Source of the DNA: Sabulicella rubraurantiaca
Lineage (GTDB): Bacteria; Pseudomonadota; Alphaproteobacteria; Acetobacterales; Acetobacteraceae
DNA: 64,000 nucleotides
Assembly: GCF_017355885.1 (NCBI RefSeq)
Contig: NZ_JAFEUU010000016.1
Coordinates: 1 to 64,000 of the forward strand
Reading direction: 5' to 3'
The translations under genes and the position numbers were made by a program. Shown here piece after piece: positions 46,433 through 55,770 of this stretch (positions are counted from its first letter, which is position 1; each line of letters begins with the position of its first letter). The notes under the pieces were generated by a model. It saw only the letters and a program-made list of their open reading frames with translations, was not told the origin of the DNA and did not search any database.

Positions 46433-47122
46433 TCACACTTGGGAGGATTCGGTCCAACGACCGGCAAAGAGCCGCTTGGAGGTGATGTCCTCCTCGATGT
46501 CGCGCAACTCCTTGGCGGGCACGCCGCCCAGCAGCCGATAGGGCGTCGAGAAGCTGCGCGTCACCACGCTTCCAAGCGAGACGATGGTGTTATCCGCCAC
46601 CGCCGAGCCAGGGGCGAAGCGGCAGGCGGAACCGATGAAGCAATCGGCGCCGATATGGACGGTAGAGCGTGGCGTGCTGGCGCCGTGCGTCCAGAACTGG
46701 CTGCCGCGGCCGGCGATCCAGCACCGGTCGCCGATCAGGATCTCACCATTCGCATCAAAGAAATGGCCGGGTGAGATGCGGCAGCCATCGCCCACCACCA
46801 TGCGCTGCTGATACCGCGCGCCGTGATCGGAGGGCGCGGAAGTCCCTGTCCATCGGCCGCAACGGATCTGGTTCGATGAACCGATGGAGGAACGCGCGCC
46901 CACCGTGAGCGAGAGAGGGCCGGAGAAGAGATTGAAGCGCTCCAGATGCGCGCCGGGGCCGAGGACCAGCCGCGCCACGTTGATGAAGCTCAGCCCATCC
47001 ACGCGCGCCGTGGGGTGGATCTCGTAGCCTAGAGCCAGCCGGTAGGCGGCGCGCCGCAACCCGTTCGTCGGGAGAAAAGCGATGAGCAGTGCTGCGAGGC
47101 GTCGAAGCCTGCGAGATGTCAC
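46433..47122 (-). CDS. Acyltransferase with left-handed beta-helix (hexapeptide repeats)
   Basis: A 229-residue protein with hexapeptide-repeat turns (ILIGDRCWIAGRGSQFWTHG, VHIGADCFIGSACRFAPGSA, NTIVSLGSVVTRSF, then LLGGVPAKELRDI). This is the WcaF/LpxA-like O-acetyltransferase layout. It probably decorates the exopolysaccharide with acetyl or another acyl group. Its ATG overlaps the flippase stop (ATGA). Confidence 0.88.
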   Translation of the reverse strand: MTSRRLRRLAALLIAFLPTNGLRRAAYRLALGYEIHPTARVDGLSFINVARLVLGPGAHLERFNLFSGPLSLTVGARSSIGSSNQIRCGRWTGTSAPSDHGARYQQRMVVGDGCRISPGHFFDANGEILIGDRCWIAGRGSQFWTHGASTPRSTVHIGADCFIGSACRFAPGSAVADNTIVSLGSVVTRSFSTPYRLLGGVPAKELRDIEEDITSKRLFAGRWTESSQV

Positions 47123-48594
47123 GTCGTGCCCCCCTTGTCGCGTTTACGAGAAGAAAGCCGATTCCTAACGCTCCAAGTTAGTTCGGAGACGATCTCGGCT
47201 CGCAGCAGGAGTGCGATGGTCAAGAAGACCGCCCCGCCCAGCGTCGTCTTGAGTGCCAGGGCCAGGACCGGTGCATCGGGCCAGATGGGCAGGGCCAGGA
47301 CAGCGCCCATCACCGCAGTTGCGGCGGCGATCTTGGCGAGGCCACGCCAGGGATACGGCAGGCGGAAGGCGGAACGTCCCATGGACCAGGCCAGGAACAC
47401 CGCAATGAGGAAGGCGGCCAGGTTGGCGTAGGCCGCGCCCAGCAAGCCGAAGGACGGGATCAACAGGATGTTGAGGCTGATGTTGAAGGTGGCCGTTGTG
47501 CCCGTCACCAGCAGCAACGGCAGGGGCCGCCGTGCCAAGTGGAAGGCATGGTCCAGGTAACTCGACCGGATGCAGGCCAGAAAGGTGGCCACCGCCACCA
47601 GCGGGATCAGGATTTTGGTGACCTCGCGGAACTCCGACCCCACGAGGATGGAAAGCTCGGAAGCTGTGAGGCAGAGCCCCACCGTCGCCGGCAGGCCAAA
47701 GCTCGCGAGGGTGAGGAGGTTTTGCGCAAGCTGGCGTCGCGCGGCCTCCTCGCCTTCGCTCTCCAGGGCTTGGACCGCCGCAGGCAGGGACGCCGAGCCG
47801 ATCGAGTACATCAGCGCCTTGAGCGTACGGTCGGCGAGGTCGTAGCCCACGGCGTAGAGACCGACCGCCTGCGCATTGATCAGCCAGCCCAAGATCAGCC
47901 GGTCGGCGTAGAAGATGACGTTGTCGAGGACGAAGCTGGGGGCGAGGGGCAGGCCGAAGCGGGCGATGCGCTTTATGTCCGCTGCCTCCGTCTCCCACAG
48001 CCGGACCTCGCGCCACAGGCTGAAGGTCAGCCAGAGCGCAGGTCCGAGCATGGCAAGCGCGGTGGCGACCAGCACGCTCGCCGCGCCGCCGCCCAGCGCC
48101 GCGGCAAGGATCGCGAGGACGGTGACTGCGAGCGAGCGGACGAGCGTGACGAGGACATAGCGCCCAGCCTCACTCCGGCTGATGAGGAAATGCAGGTTGA
48201 TCTCAAGCCAGCCCTGCACGACGAAAAGCGCCGCCGCCGCCCCCCACAATGAGGCTTCGCCCCAGGGGGAAAAGGCGGCGACATAGAGGGCGCCAAACGA
48301 CAGGACGAGCGCCACGCAGACCAGATAGAGAATGAGTATAGCAGCCTGGAAGGGCTTGGCCGCATCCGCCTCCATGGGCCGGAGCCGCACGATCGAGACG
48401 TAGAGCCAGTTATACGCCGCCATCGAGAAGAGCGAGATCATCGACAGTGCGATGGCATAGGTTCCGTACTCCTCCGGGGAAAGGAAGCGCGTAAGCACCC
48501 CGATGGAGATAAAGGTCACCGCTGCGGGAACGATGCGCCCGACGAGGTAAAGCAACGCGCGGCCGGCAACGGCGGGCGAGGAGGGTTCCGACAT
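47119..48594 (-). CDS. Lipopolysaccharide/exopolysaccharide flippase (Wzx-like, MATE/MOP superfamily)
   Basis: A 491-residue protein with about fourteen transmembrane helices. The N-terminal segment FISIGVLTRFLSPEEYGTYA is typical of polysaccharide flippases, as is LDNVIFYADRLILGWLINAQ mid-protein. It would flip the undecaprenyl-linked repeat unit to the periplasm. The start at 48594 is 9 nt after the polymerase stop. Confidence 0.9.
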   Translation of the reverse strand: MSEPSSPAVAGRALLYLVGRIVPAAVTFISIGVLTRFLSPEEYGTYAIALSMISLFSMAAYNWLYVSIVRLRPMEADAAKPFQAAILILYLVCVALVLSFGALYVAAFSPWGEASLWGAAAALFVVQGWLEINLHFLISRSEAGRYVLVTLVRSLAVTVLAILAAALGGGAASVLVATALAMLGPALWLTFSLWREVRLWETEAADIKRIARFGLPLAPSFVLDNVIFYADRLILGWLINAQAVGLYAVGYDLADRTLKALMYSIGSASLPAAVQALESEGEEAARRQLAQNLLTLASFGLPATVGLCLTASELSILVGSEFREVTKILIPLVAVATFLACIRSSYLDHAFHLARRPLPLLLVTGTTATFNISLNILLIPSFGLLGAAYANLAAFLIAVFLAWSMGRSAFRLPYPWRGLAKIAAATAVMGAVLALPIWPDAPVLALALKTTLGGAVFLTIALLLRAEIVSELTWSVRNRLSSRKRDKGGTT

Positions 48595-48602
48595 GCTTCG
48601 CT

Positions 48603-49997
48603 TCAGCCCGGCTTGCGCGGTGGGAAAGTTGCCTGCCTCGCTTCCGCAGCCCCAAAGGATGTGGGGCGGCGGGCTGCCCACTGGAAGCGCGGCACCGTGA
48701 CGGCACGGCCCCGCGCGACCGCGCGCGGCTTTCCGGCATAGGCCGTCAGCGCGATCAGCAGCACCCAGGCAAAGGTGTTCTGCACCATGATCGCGCTCTC
48801 CGCGAAGCCATAGATCATCAGAAGCGTCACCGAGGCGAGCGACCAGGTGGCGCCCCAGGACCCGGTGTCGCGGATCTCCTGCACGTTGGCGCGAATGACC
48901 CGGACCACGAGCATAAGGAAAAGAAGCAGCCCGACGACGCCGAAGGCCAGCAACAGGTCCAGGAAGCCATTATGGGCGTTCGGCACGTCCCACCCGATGA
49001 TGAAGCGGATATCGAGTACGGGGCCCAGCGGCGCGGTCCAGAACCCGCCATAGCCCCAGCCGATCAGCGGCTTCTCCGCAACTGCGGCCAGCGAGAGGCC
49101 CCAGATATCCGTGCGGCCCGTGAGCGTCAGGTCGCGCCCCAACAAGGCGAGCACGGGTTCGAGCACGACGAAGACAAAGAAAGGTGCGCAGAGTACCAGG
49201 ACGACGACCAGCGCGCCCAGGAAACCCGCGCGCCCAGGACGTCGCCGCAGCAGCTGCGACACGCCCACAAGCATCGTCAGCACGGCGGCGACCGCGATGG
49301 GTGTCTTGGCCGTGGAAAGAAGCAGGAGGAGCCCGCACAGCCCCGCCAGGACAAAGGCCCAGCGTCTGCGGCGGCTCACCGCCGCGAGGCCGAGTGCCGT
49401 CACAATTCCCATCAGCATGGTCTGTCCCAGCACGTTCTTGTGCGGAAAGACCCCGCGCCATGCGCCGGGATGCGGTGGGCCGGAAATGCCGACGCCCGGC
49501 CGCGTCGCCACGAAGACGATGCTGAGCACGGCGGCCAGGGCGAAGGCCCAGCCGAGCAGGCGCATCAGCTCCTCCCGCTCGAAACGCGCAACAAGATAGA
49601 AGCCGAGCAGCGTCGTTCCTGCGAGGCCGACCGTGCGGCGCAGCGTATCCGCCGGTGAGGTGGACCACGCCGTAGAAACCAGGGCGAGCGCGACGAGCAA
49701 TACGCCAAAGGGGCTTCGCGCCGCGGCACGGATCACCTTCGGCAGGTGCGGCAGCGCCAGGATGAAGGTCAGCCCGTAGACCGGGATCCAGGACAGGCGC
49801 AGGAAGGCCTGCTCCACGAAGACGCCGTGCTTCGCATCCTCGGAGACAAAGGCCTCCGCCGGCAGGAAGGGCGCCGTCGGACCGAGATACCAGACGAGCA
49901 GGAGCACCACCGCGGCGCGGACCGCACCGTCCTGCGTGATGGCGAGCCGCGGCGCGGAGGCGGCGCGACGCTCGGGGAAGCGGGCCGAGACGCTCAC
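48603..49997 (-). CDS. O-antigen ligase/polymerase family protein (Wzy-like)
   Basis: About 464 residues with ten or more helices. The Wzy_C/RfaL signature region HPGAWRGVFPHKNVLGQTML is followed by LTLTGRTDIWGLSLAAVAEK and NAHNGFLDLLLAFGVVGLLL. In this locus it is the candidate repeat-unit polymerase. GTG 49997 overlaps the preceding glycosyltransferase stop as GTGA; GTG 50006 is an alternative. Confidence 0.9.
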   Translation of the reverse strand: MSVSARFPERRAASAPRLAITQDGAVRAAVVLLLVWYLGPTAPFLPAEAFVSEDAKHGVFVEQAFLRLSWIPVYGLTFILALPHLPKVIRAAARSPFGVLLVALALVSTAWSTSPADTLRRTVGLAGTTLLGFYLVARFEREELMRLLGWAFALAAVLSIVFVATRPGVGISGPPHPGAWRGVFPHKNVLGQTMLMGIVTALGLAAVSRRRRWAFVLAGLCGLLLLLSTAKTPIAVAAVLTMLVGVSQLLRRRPGRAGFLGALVVVLVLCAPFFVFVVLEPVLALLGRDLTLTGRTDIWGLSLAAVAEKPLIGWGYGGFWTAPLGPVLDIRFIIGWDVPNAHNGFLDLLLAFGVVGLLLFLMLVVRVIRANVQEIRDTGSWGATWSLASVTLLMIYGFAESAIMVQNTFAWVLLIALTAYAGKPRAVARGRAVTVPRFQWAARRPTSFGAAEARQATFPPRKPG

Positions 49998-51073
49998 GTG
50001 GGCCACCGCGCCGCGTTGCGGCGGTAAATCTCCAGCAGCCGGTCGCAGAAGCCGCGAATGTCGAAGTCGCGCTCGAACCGCGCACGGGCATTCGACGCGA
50101 GTTCGCGCCGCAGCGCCGGTTCGCCGAGAAGCCGCGCGAGCGCGGCCGCGAGGGCGGGGGCGTCCCCAGGCGGGACGAGGATGCCGGTCCTGCCATCCTC
50201 GACCGCCGTTGGAACGGAGCCGACGGGTGTCGCGACGATCGCCAACCCGTAGGCCATGGCCTCCACGATGGCGACCGGCAGCCCTTCGTTGCGGGAGGGC
50301 AGCACGAAGAGGTGCGAGCGGGCAAGCAGCTCACGGCTTCGCGTTTCCTCCGTCCAGCCGAGGAAACTCACCCGTCCGGCGAGGCCGAGCGTCCCCGCCT
50401 TCGCACGATAGGTCTCCACCTCGCCATCGCCGGCGACGTTGGCCACCCAGTCGAAAGGCTGGCATTCCGGCGAGGCCAGGGCTTCCAGGAACTCGCCCGC
50501 GCCCTTCCGCTCGCCAACCCGCCCGAGGAAGAGGAGCTGAAGGGGCGGCGCTTCCGGCCGCTTCGGCACCGATGCCGGCCCCTCGACGGCGTTCACCAGG
50601 ATGGTCACGCGTGGGCCACCGGGTCCGAGGAACTCCGAAACGAAGTCGCGCCAATAGGCGCCGAGCACGACCACCTCGGCCACCGATCGCAGCACTCGCC
50701 GGATCAGGCGGCGCTCCATGGGGCCGGCGCGCTCGCAATGGTCGCGGAAATTCGCTCCATGCAGGTGCAGAACGACCGGCACGCGCAGCGCCCGCGCCAT
50801 CAAGGTAATGATCCCCTTGCGCAGGACACTGCCGTATTCGGCCATGTGGACGTGCAGGAGGCTCGCACGGCGCGTGAGGCAAGCGAAGAACAGGCGCAGC
50901 AGGGCGGCGGCGAAGAAGAGCGGCATCAGCACGGCCCGGCCAGGCCCGTATGTGTCCACAATGATGAGGCGTGGCGCGTCCGGACGCCGCTCAATCTCCC
51001 GCACGAAGTAGGAAACGATCCGGCCGATGCCGCCCTTGGCCTCGAGGCCGCCCGGGGTCGCGATGTAGATCAC
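49994..51073 (-). CDS. Glycosyltransferase family 4
   Basis: A 359-residue GT-B enzyme. VIYIATPGGLEAKGGIGRIV is the acceptor-side start, VPVVLHLHGANFRDHCE lies in the first domain, and PSRNEGLPVAIVEAMAYGLA with ATPVGSVPTAVEDGRTGILV forms the nucleotide-sugar site with the EX7E pair. GTG 51073 is preceded by AAAGGAG. It is 15 nt from the GH10 gene stop. Confidence 0.93.
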   Translation of the reverse strand: MIYIATPGGLEAKGGIGRIVSYFVREIERRPDAPRLIIVDTYGPGRAVLMPLFFAAALLRLFFACLTRRASLLHVHMAEYGSVLRKGIITLMARALRVPVVLHLHGANFRDHCERAGPMERRLIRRVLRSVAEVVVLGAYWRDFVSEFLGPGGPRVTILVNAVEGPASVPKRPEAPPLQLLFLGRVGERKGAGEFLEALASPECQPFDWVANVAGDGEVETYRAKAGTLGLAGRVSFLGWTEETRSRELLARSHLFVLPSRNEGLPVAIVEAMAYGLAIVATPVGSVPTAVEDGRTGILVPPGDAPALAAALARLLGEPALRRELASNARARFERDFDIRGFCDRLLEIYRRNAARWPT

Positions 51074-51087
51074 CCGTGGCTCCTTTC

Positions 51088-52200
51088 TCACCCGCCCCGG
51101 GGATCTGCGCCGTCGAGGGCGCGGGCAATGGCCGTCCAGAAGGGCTTCGGCTGCAAATCCTGGTCGAGCGGCAATCCGCGCGAGGGAAGCCCGTCGCGGC
51201 GGCGGCTCCAATCCACCTCGTTGCGCCAGTTGTAGCGGTCGCTGAGGCCCCAGGTGAACACCGCCTTCACCCGCGGCTCGGAAAGCGCCGCTTCCAGCCA
51301 GGCCTGGGCGTGCTCGGCCACGATCCGGTCGCGCCGGGCGCCATCGGCCGGGAGGTCGCGGTCGTGCACGTCAAGTTCGGTAATGTAGATGTCGAGGCCC
51401 ATCTCGGCCGCCGTGCGCAGGAAGCCGCGCAGGGCAGCGGGGTCGAAGGGCCGCGCCGGGTTCAGATGCGCCTGCACGCCGAAGATGTCGACCGGTGCGC
51501 CCTGCTGCTTCAGTGTTTCCAGCAGGCGCAGCACCGCCACGCGCTTCGCGCGGCTGTCGCGGTCCTCGTACTCGATGCCGTAATCATTGTAGGCGAGCAG
51601 CGTGTGAGGATCCGCCACGCGCGCCAGGACGAAGGCGTCGCGCACATAAGAGGGCCCGAGGGCACGGAGCCAGACGGTCTGGCGCAGCCCGTCGGCACGG
51701 CCATCCTTCACGTCGATGGCCTCGTTCACCACGTCCCAGGACTGCGCGCGGCGATAGTGGCCAAGAACCCGGCGGATATGCTCCTCCAGGATGCCCCGCG
51801 CGGCGCGGTTCTCCATGCCGGCGATCCAGCGCGGCATGTGCTCATGCCAGACCAGGGCGTGGCCACGGAAGCCGAGGCCGTTGCGCCGCGCGAACTGCCA
51901 GAGTGCGTCCACGGCACCGAAGCTGAATTCCTCACGCGCGGGACGCAGGGGGCCCCACTTTGCCTCCCATTCCGTCACCAGCACCCCACATTCGCGGGCG
52001 AAGGCAGCAGCATAGGCGGGGTCGTCGCGCAGGTTGAAGGAGCGGGCAGCGGCGCCGAACAGAAGGCCTTTGCGCCGCGCGCGCTCTCGCAGCGGAAGCT
52101 CCGTTGCGGCGCCTTCTCGGGGCAGTCCCGGGACCGCCAGCGCCACGCCGGCACTCAGGGCGGCGCGCCGCCCAATGCCACCAGTCACGCCGGCCTTCAC
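51088..52200 (-). CDS. Glycoside hydrolase family 10 (xylanase-like), secreted
   Basis: A 370-residue GH10 enzyme with an N-terminal export signal (RRAALSAGVALAVPGLP). GH10 hallmarks are GHALVWHEHMPRW, acid/base E160 in WDVVNEAI and nucleophile E275 in YITELDVHD. GH10 enzymes cleave beta-1,4 xylan and related glycans. Its ATG overlaps the stop of the Wzc-like kinase gene (ATGA), inside the polymer operon, so it probably trims this organism's own polysaccharide rather than plant xylan. Confidence 0.93.
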   Translation of the reverse strand: MKAGVTGGIGRRAALSAGVALAVPGLPREGAATELPLRERARRKGLLFGAAARSFNLRDDPAYAAAFARECGVLVTEWEAKWGPLRPAREEFSFGAVDALWQFARRNGLGFRGHALVWHEHMPRWIAGMENRAARGILEEHIRRVLGHYRRAQSWDVVNEAIDVKDGRADGLRQTVWLRALGPSYVRDAFVLARVADPHTLLAYNDYGIEYEDRDSRAKRVAVLRLLETLKQQGAPVDIFGVQAHLNPARPFDPAALRGFLRTAAEMGLDIYITELDVHDRDLPADGARRDRIVAEHAQAWLEAALSEPRVKAVFTWGLSDRYNWRNEVDWSRRRDGLPSRGLPLDQDLQPKPFWTAIARALDGADPRGG

Positions 52201-54491
52201 GGGGATGTTTCCTCGCGCGTCGGGCGGTGGGTCAATTCCGCCGCGCGCCGGCGTCCTTCCTCCCGTGCCGGGCGCTGCGGCACCGGCAGGGAGTCGTAGT
52301 AGCTCTTGGCCTGGCGGCGGTACGTCTCCAGCTCGCCGGCCTGGAAGAGTGGGCTGTCAGACTTCGCGAGGGTCAGCACCGCCCCCACGACCGGCAATCC
52401 GGCCTTGGCGAGTTCCGCCGCGGCCGAAGCGGCCGCATCCCTCGGCGTGCGCCGCCAGCGCGCAACCAGGATCGTTGCCTCGGCCAGCGCGCCCAGCACG
52501 AGCGCATCGGATGCCGCCACGAGCGGCGGCGAGTCCAACAGAACAACGTCGAAATCGTGCGCCGCCCGCTTGAGCGCGCGCAGCATCGCGGGCGAGCCCA
52601 GCACGTCCTGCGGTGCACGGTCGCTTGCACGGCTCGGGACATAGGCGAGGCCGGTCTCCGGATCAGGCAGGACGGGCCATAACTCGTCGCCGCCGGGCTT
52701 GAGTAGATCGTTCAGCCAGACCCGCCGTGCACCCGCTTCGCCGCGCGGCGCGGGTGAGTTGCGGCGCAGGTCGGCGTCGATCAGCAGGACGCGGTGGCCG
52801 GCGTCCACCAAGCTTTGGGCCAGCGCAAATGCCAGGGTGGTCTTGCCCTCGCCCGGCAGGGCCGAGGTGACGAGCAGCGTGGCCGGCGGCCGTCGCTCGG
52901 AGAATTGCGACAGCAGCGCGACCCGCAGCGACCGCACCGCATCGGCGAAGCGGGACAGCGGCTCGCGCACCATGATCTCCGAAGCCCCGCGCTTCGCGAT
53001 CTCGCGGCGGCGCAGGGCGGGGATCGTGCCGAGGCAGGGCAGCCCCGTCGCACGCTCGAGATCCGCCACGCCACGAATGCCGCCGTGCAGGAACTCCCGC
53101 ACGAAAGCCACTCCCATCAGCAGCATCCCGGCCAGCGCGGCGCCCATCAGAGTGAAGCGGAGGACGTTAGGCGAGCTTGGCTTCGCCGGCGGGCTGGCCT
53201 CCGACACGATGCGGACATCGGGAAGCTGCAGTCCCTGCTGCACCGCAATCTGCTGTCGCTGCAGCAAAAGGTTTTCGTAGAGGCTGCGGCTCGCGGCCGC
53301 CTCGCGCTCCAGCTCACGCAGGGTGATCTCCGCCTGCTCGGTGGTGGCGACGCGCCGCTCAAGCGAGGAAACCTGGGCGCGCAAATCGGCCTCGCGGGCC
53401 TGCGCCACCGCCACCTCGCTCTCGAGCGAGGAGATGGCGCGGCGGATCTCCTGGCCGATGGCGCTGCGAAGGTCGCGCAACTCGGCCCGGATCCGCAGGA
53501 TCTCGGGATGGCGGGGACCGAAGCGGCTGGACTGCTCGGCCTCGCGGCGAATCACCGTGGCCTCCTGCTCGCGGAGGCGCTGGATGACGGGGGAGCCGCC
53601 GACCTCGGTGATCCGGTCGGCCTCGCCACGGCGCACCTGCTCCCGCGCCTGGGCCAGCCGCGCCTCGCGCGCGCTGCGCTCCGAGACGGCGGAGGTGAGC
53701 TGGTTGTTCACCTCTGCAATGCGCTGGGCCAGCAAGGTGTCGCCGCGCGCCTCGACGATCTCGTTCTCCTCACGGAAGCGCTGCACGGCCTGCTCGGCGC
53801 TGCGCACGCGCGCCTGAAGCTCCTCCAGCTCGCTGTTGAGCCAGGCCGAGGCGCTGCGCCCGACTTCCCGCTTCAGCTCGGTCTGCAGGCGCAAATAGGC
53901 GGCGACATGCGCGTTGGCGATCCGCGCCGAGAGAGCCGGATCCTCCGACCGGAAGGAGACGCGGATCATGTAGGAGCGGCCGTCATTGATGATGGCCAAC
54001 CGATCGTCGTACTGGGAGATCGCCCAGTCCAAGGGGTCGTTCCCCAGGGGCTCGGGCTCCGGCCGGCCCAGTATTTCCCTCAACCGCGCCTTGAGCTCGT
54101 CCAGGGAGAAGCCCATCGCCTCGGCGAGCCGGCTCGCGAGGCCCGGCTTTTGGAATTCCGGCAACTCGACCAGGTTGAGGCGCTCGACTACCTCCCGGAT
54201 GACGGGACGGCTTCCGAGCATGTCCACCTCGCTTCGGAGGATGGCGGGATCAGGCGAGACAGGGGGTGGCGGGGCGCCGTTGGGCAGGCCCGGAATCCCC
54301 GGGCGACGCAGGTCGAGGACGAGCGTCGCCTGGGCAGTGAAGACGGGCGTCGCCTGCGTAAGCGCCGCGCCGATCAGCATGGCCAGGAAGATCGTAGCCA
54401 GCAGGACAGGGCGCCAATAGGCGCGAAGGACCCCAAGCACGTCGCGGAGGGTCACGAAAGGCTCAGTCGGGGCACTTCCGGCGTCGCTCAT
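52197..54491 (-). CDS. Polysaccharide co-polymerase with tyrosine autokinase domain (Wzc-like)
   Basis: A 764-residue fusion. An N-terminal Wzz domain has a first helix near 30-48. Long periplasmic coiled coils (about 180-420) lead to a GNVR-type segment and second helix near 455-475. The C-terminal BY-kinase has Walker A ALPGEGKTT (544-552), Walker A' LLIDADLRR and Walker B VVLLDSPP. The C-terminal tail has few tyrosines (in TYRRQAKSYYDSL) compared with the tyrosine cluster of E. coli Wzc. It controls chain length with the export lipoprotein. The ATG at 54491 follows GAAGG. Confidence 0.93.
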   Translation of the reverse strand: MSDAGSAPTEPFVTLRDVLGVLRAYWRPVLLATIFLAMLIGAALTQATPVFTAQATLVLDLRRPGIPGLPNGAPPPPVSPDPAILRSEVDMLGSRPVIREVVERLNLVELPEFQKPGLASRLAEAMGFSLDELKARLREILGRPEPEPLGNDPLDWAISQYDDRLAIINDGRSYMIRVSFRSEDPALSARIANAHVAAYLRLQTELKREVGRSASAWLNSELEELQARVRSAEQAVQRFREENEIVEARGDTLLAQRIAEVNNQLTSAVSERSAREARLAQAREQVRRGEADRITEVGGSPVIQRLREQEATVIRREAEQSSRFGPRHPEILRIRAELRDLRSAIGQEIRRAISSLESEVAVAQAREADLRAQVSSLERRVATTEQAEITLRELEREAAASRSLYENLLLQRQQIAVQQGLQLPDVRIVSEASPPAKPSSPNVLRFTLMGAALAGMLLMGVAFVREFLHGGIRGVADLERATGLPCLGTIPALRRREIAKRGASEIMVREPLSRFADAVRSLRVALLSQFSERRPPATLLVTSALPGEGKTTLAFALAQSLVDAGHRVLLIDADLRRNSPAPRGEAGARRVWLNDLLKPGGDELWPVLPDPETGLAYVPSRASDRAPQDVLGSPAMLRALKRAAHDFDVVLLDSPPLVAASDALVLGALAEATILVARWRRTPRDAAASAAAELAKAGLPVVGAVLTLAKSDSPLFQAGELETYRRQAKSYYDSLPVPQRPAREEGRRRAAELTHRPTREETSP

Positions 54492-54657
54492 CGGGCGGCC
54501 TTCGGGTAGCGGGCTGCAGGACAAATCGGGAGCGGGAAAAACCCCACCCAAGGCTTCAACTGTCGCCAGACGGGCGCGTTTGGCCGCAGCCTGCGCCGCT
54601 GCGCGGTCTTGCCCGCACCCGGCGTCGCTGGCAGCGCGCGCTCCCGGTGATCAGCCA

Positions 54658-55545
54658 TCAAGCGTCGGGCCGGGGCGTTCGAGCCGCCGTCGCATGTTCA
54701 GTGTTCCTGTCGGCATGCTCGGCCGCCGAACGCCGAGAGTCGGCAAGGTGACGAAACGCCAGCCGCGGGAGCTTGGCCATGATGCCAAGATAGCGGCCGC
54801 CGAGGCGGCGCGGTTCCGACGCGGCGCGCCACAGCCATTCCAGCCCGAGGCGGCGGAAGGGCGTGGGCGCGCGCGCAACGGCGCCGGCCACGAAATCGAG
54901 CCCCGCCCCGATGCAGAGGATCGCCTTCGCACCCGTGGCATCGAAATTCTCGGTCGCCCAGACTTCCTGCTTGGGCGCACCGAGCGCGACGAAAACGATG
55001 TCGGGATTGGCGTTGCGCACGGCTTCCAGCGCCTTGCGCTGCTCCTCCTCGGAAGTCTCGAACCCCATGGGTGGAGCGTAGAGCCCGGCGACACGAAGCC
55101 CGGGATGCCGCTGCGCGAGGGTCGCGGCTGCTTTCTCCAGCACCTCGTGACGCGAGCCGAACAGGAAGATGGACCGGCCCTCGCGCGCCGCGGCAGCGCA
55201 GACCGGCTCCACCAGGTCGGAGCCGGTGACGAGGTTGAGCCTTGGCCCGCCATCCAGCCGTGCCATCCAGATGAGGGGCCAGCCATCCGCCAGGACGAGG
55301 CGCGCCTTCTCATAGGCACTGCGTAGCGGCTCGCTGGTTTCCAGCTTCACGACATGGTCGAGGTTGGGCGTGACGACGACGCCGCCGCTGCCCGTCCGAC
55401 ACCACTGCATCACTTGCCGGACGACTTCGGCTTGGTCTGCGAGGTCCACGTCGATGCCAAAGACGCGACGGCGGACGCGCTTCTCCTGCAGCCGGCCGGC
55501 CGCCTGGGCCTCTCCGGACGGCTCTTGCCCTGCCGCGGTGTCCAT
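54658..55545 (-). CDS. WecG/TagA/CpsF family glycosyltransferase
   Basis: A 295-residue GT26 enzyme. VVVTPNLDHVVKLETSEPLR, LADGWPLIWMARLDGGPRLN, the SDLVEPVCAAAA region and FVALGAPKQEVWATEN are the family's conserved stretches. It transfers a sugar, often ManNAc or ManNAcA, to a lipid-linked acceptor on the cytoplasmic face. The start at 55545 has GGAGG upstream. A GCCGGA-N4-TCCGGC palindrome lies just before it. Confidence 0.92.
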   Translation of the reverse strand: MDTAAGQEPSGEAQAAGRLQEKRVRRRVFGIDVDLADQAEVVRQVMQWCRTGSGGVVVTPNLDHVVKLETSEPLRSAYEKARLVLADGWPLIWMARLDGGPRLNLVTGSDLVEPVCAAAAREGRSIFLFGSRHEVLEKAAATLAQRHPGLRVAGLYAPPMGFETSEEEQRKALEAVRNANPDIVFVALGAPKQEVWATENFDATGAKAILCIGAGLDFVAGAVARAPTPFRRLGLEWLWRAASEPRRLGGRYLGIMAKLPRLAFRHLADSRRSAAEHADRNTEHATAARTPRPDA

Positions 55546-55563
55546 GGCGCCTCCATGTAATCT

Positions 55564-55579
55564 GCCGGAAATCTCCGGC
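55564..55579. promoter_or_regulatory. 6-bp palindrome before the WecG-type gene
   Basis: GCCGGA-AATC-TCCGGC, 18 nt upstream of the start codon. It could be an operator or a leader hairpin. The rest of the 225-nt gap (55546-55770) shows no gene. Confidence 0.35.
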
Positions 55580-55770
55580 TTGTTGCGCGCTAAACTCGTT
55601 TTCGCTGTACGGGTTCCGCCCAGGGCCGGGGAGTGCGGCCCCCAGGCCAGCCGCTCGTGGTCACGCATGGCGCATCTCTCGCCCCTCATGGCCTGTCAAT
55701 TGAGGCGTGCCGCGATGACGACCGAGGGCAAGCGGCCGTCATTCCCCGTGCGGCCTTGGCTATCCTCACC

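Noticed and set aside
52794-54509. 571-residue open frame on the plus strand
   Set aside because: It is antisense to the well-supported Wzc-like gene and has no recognisable domain.
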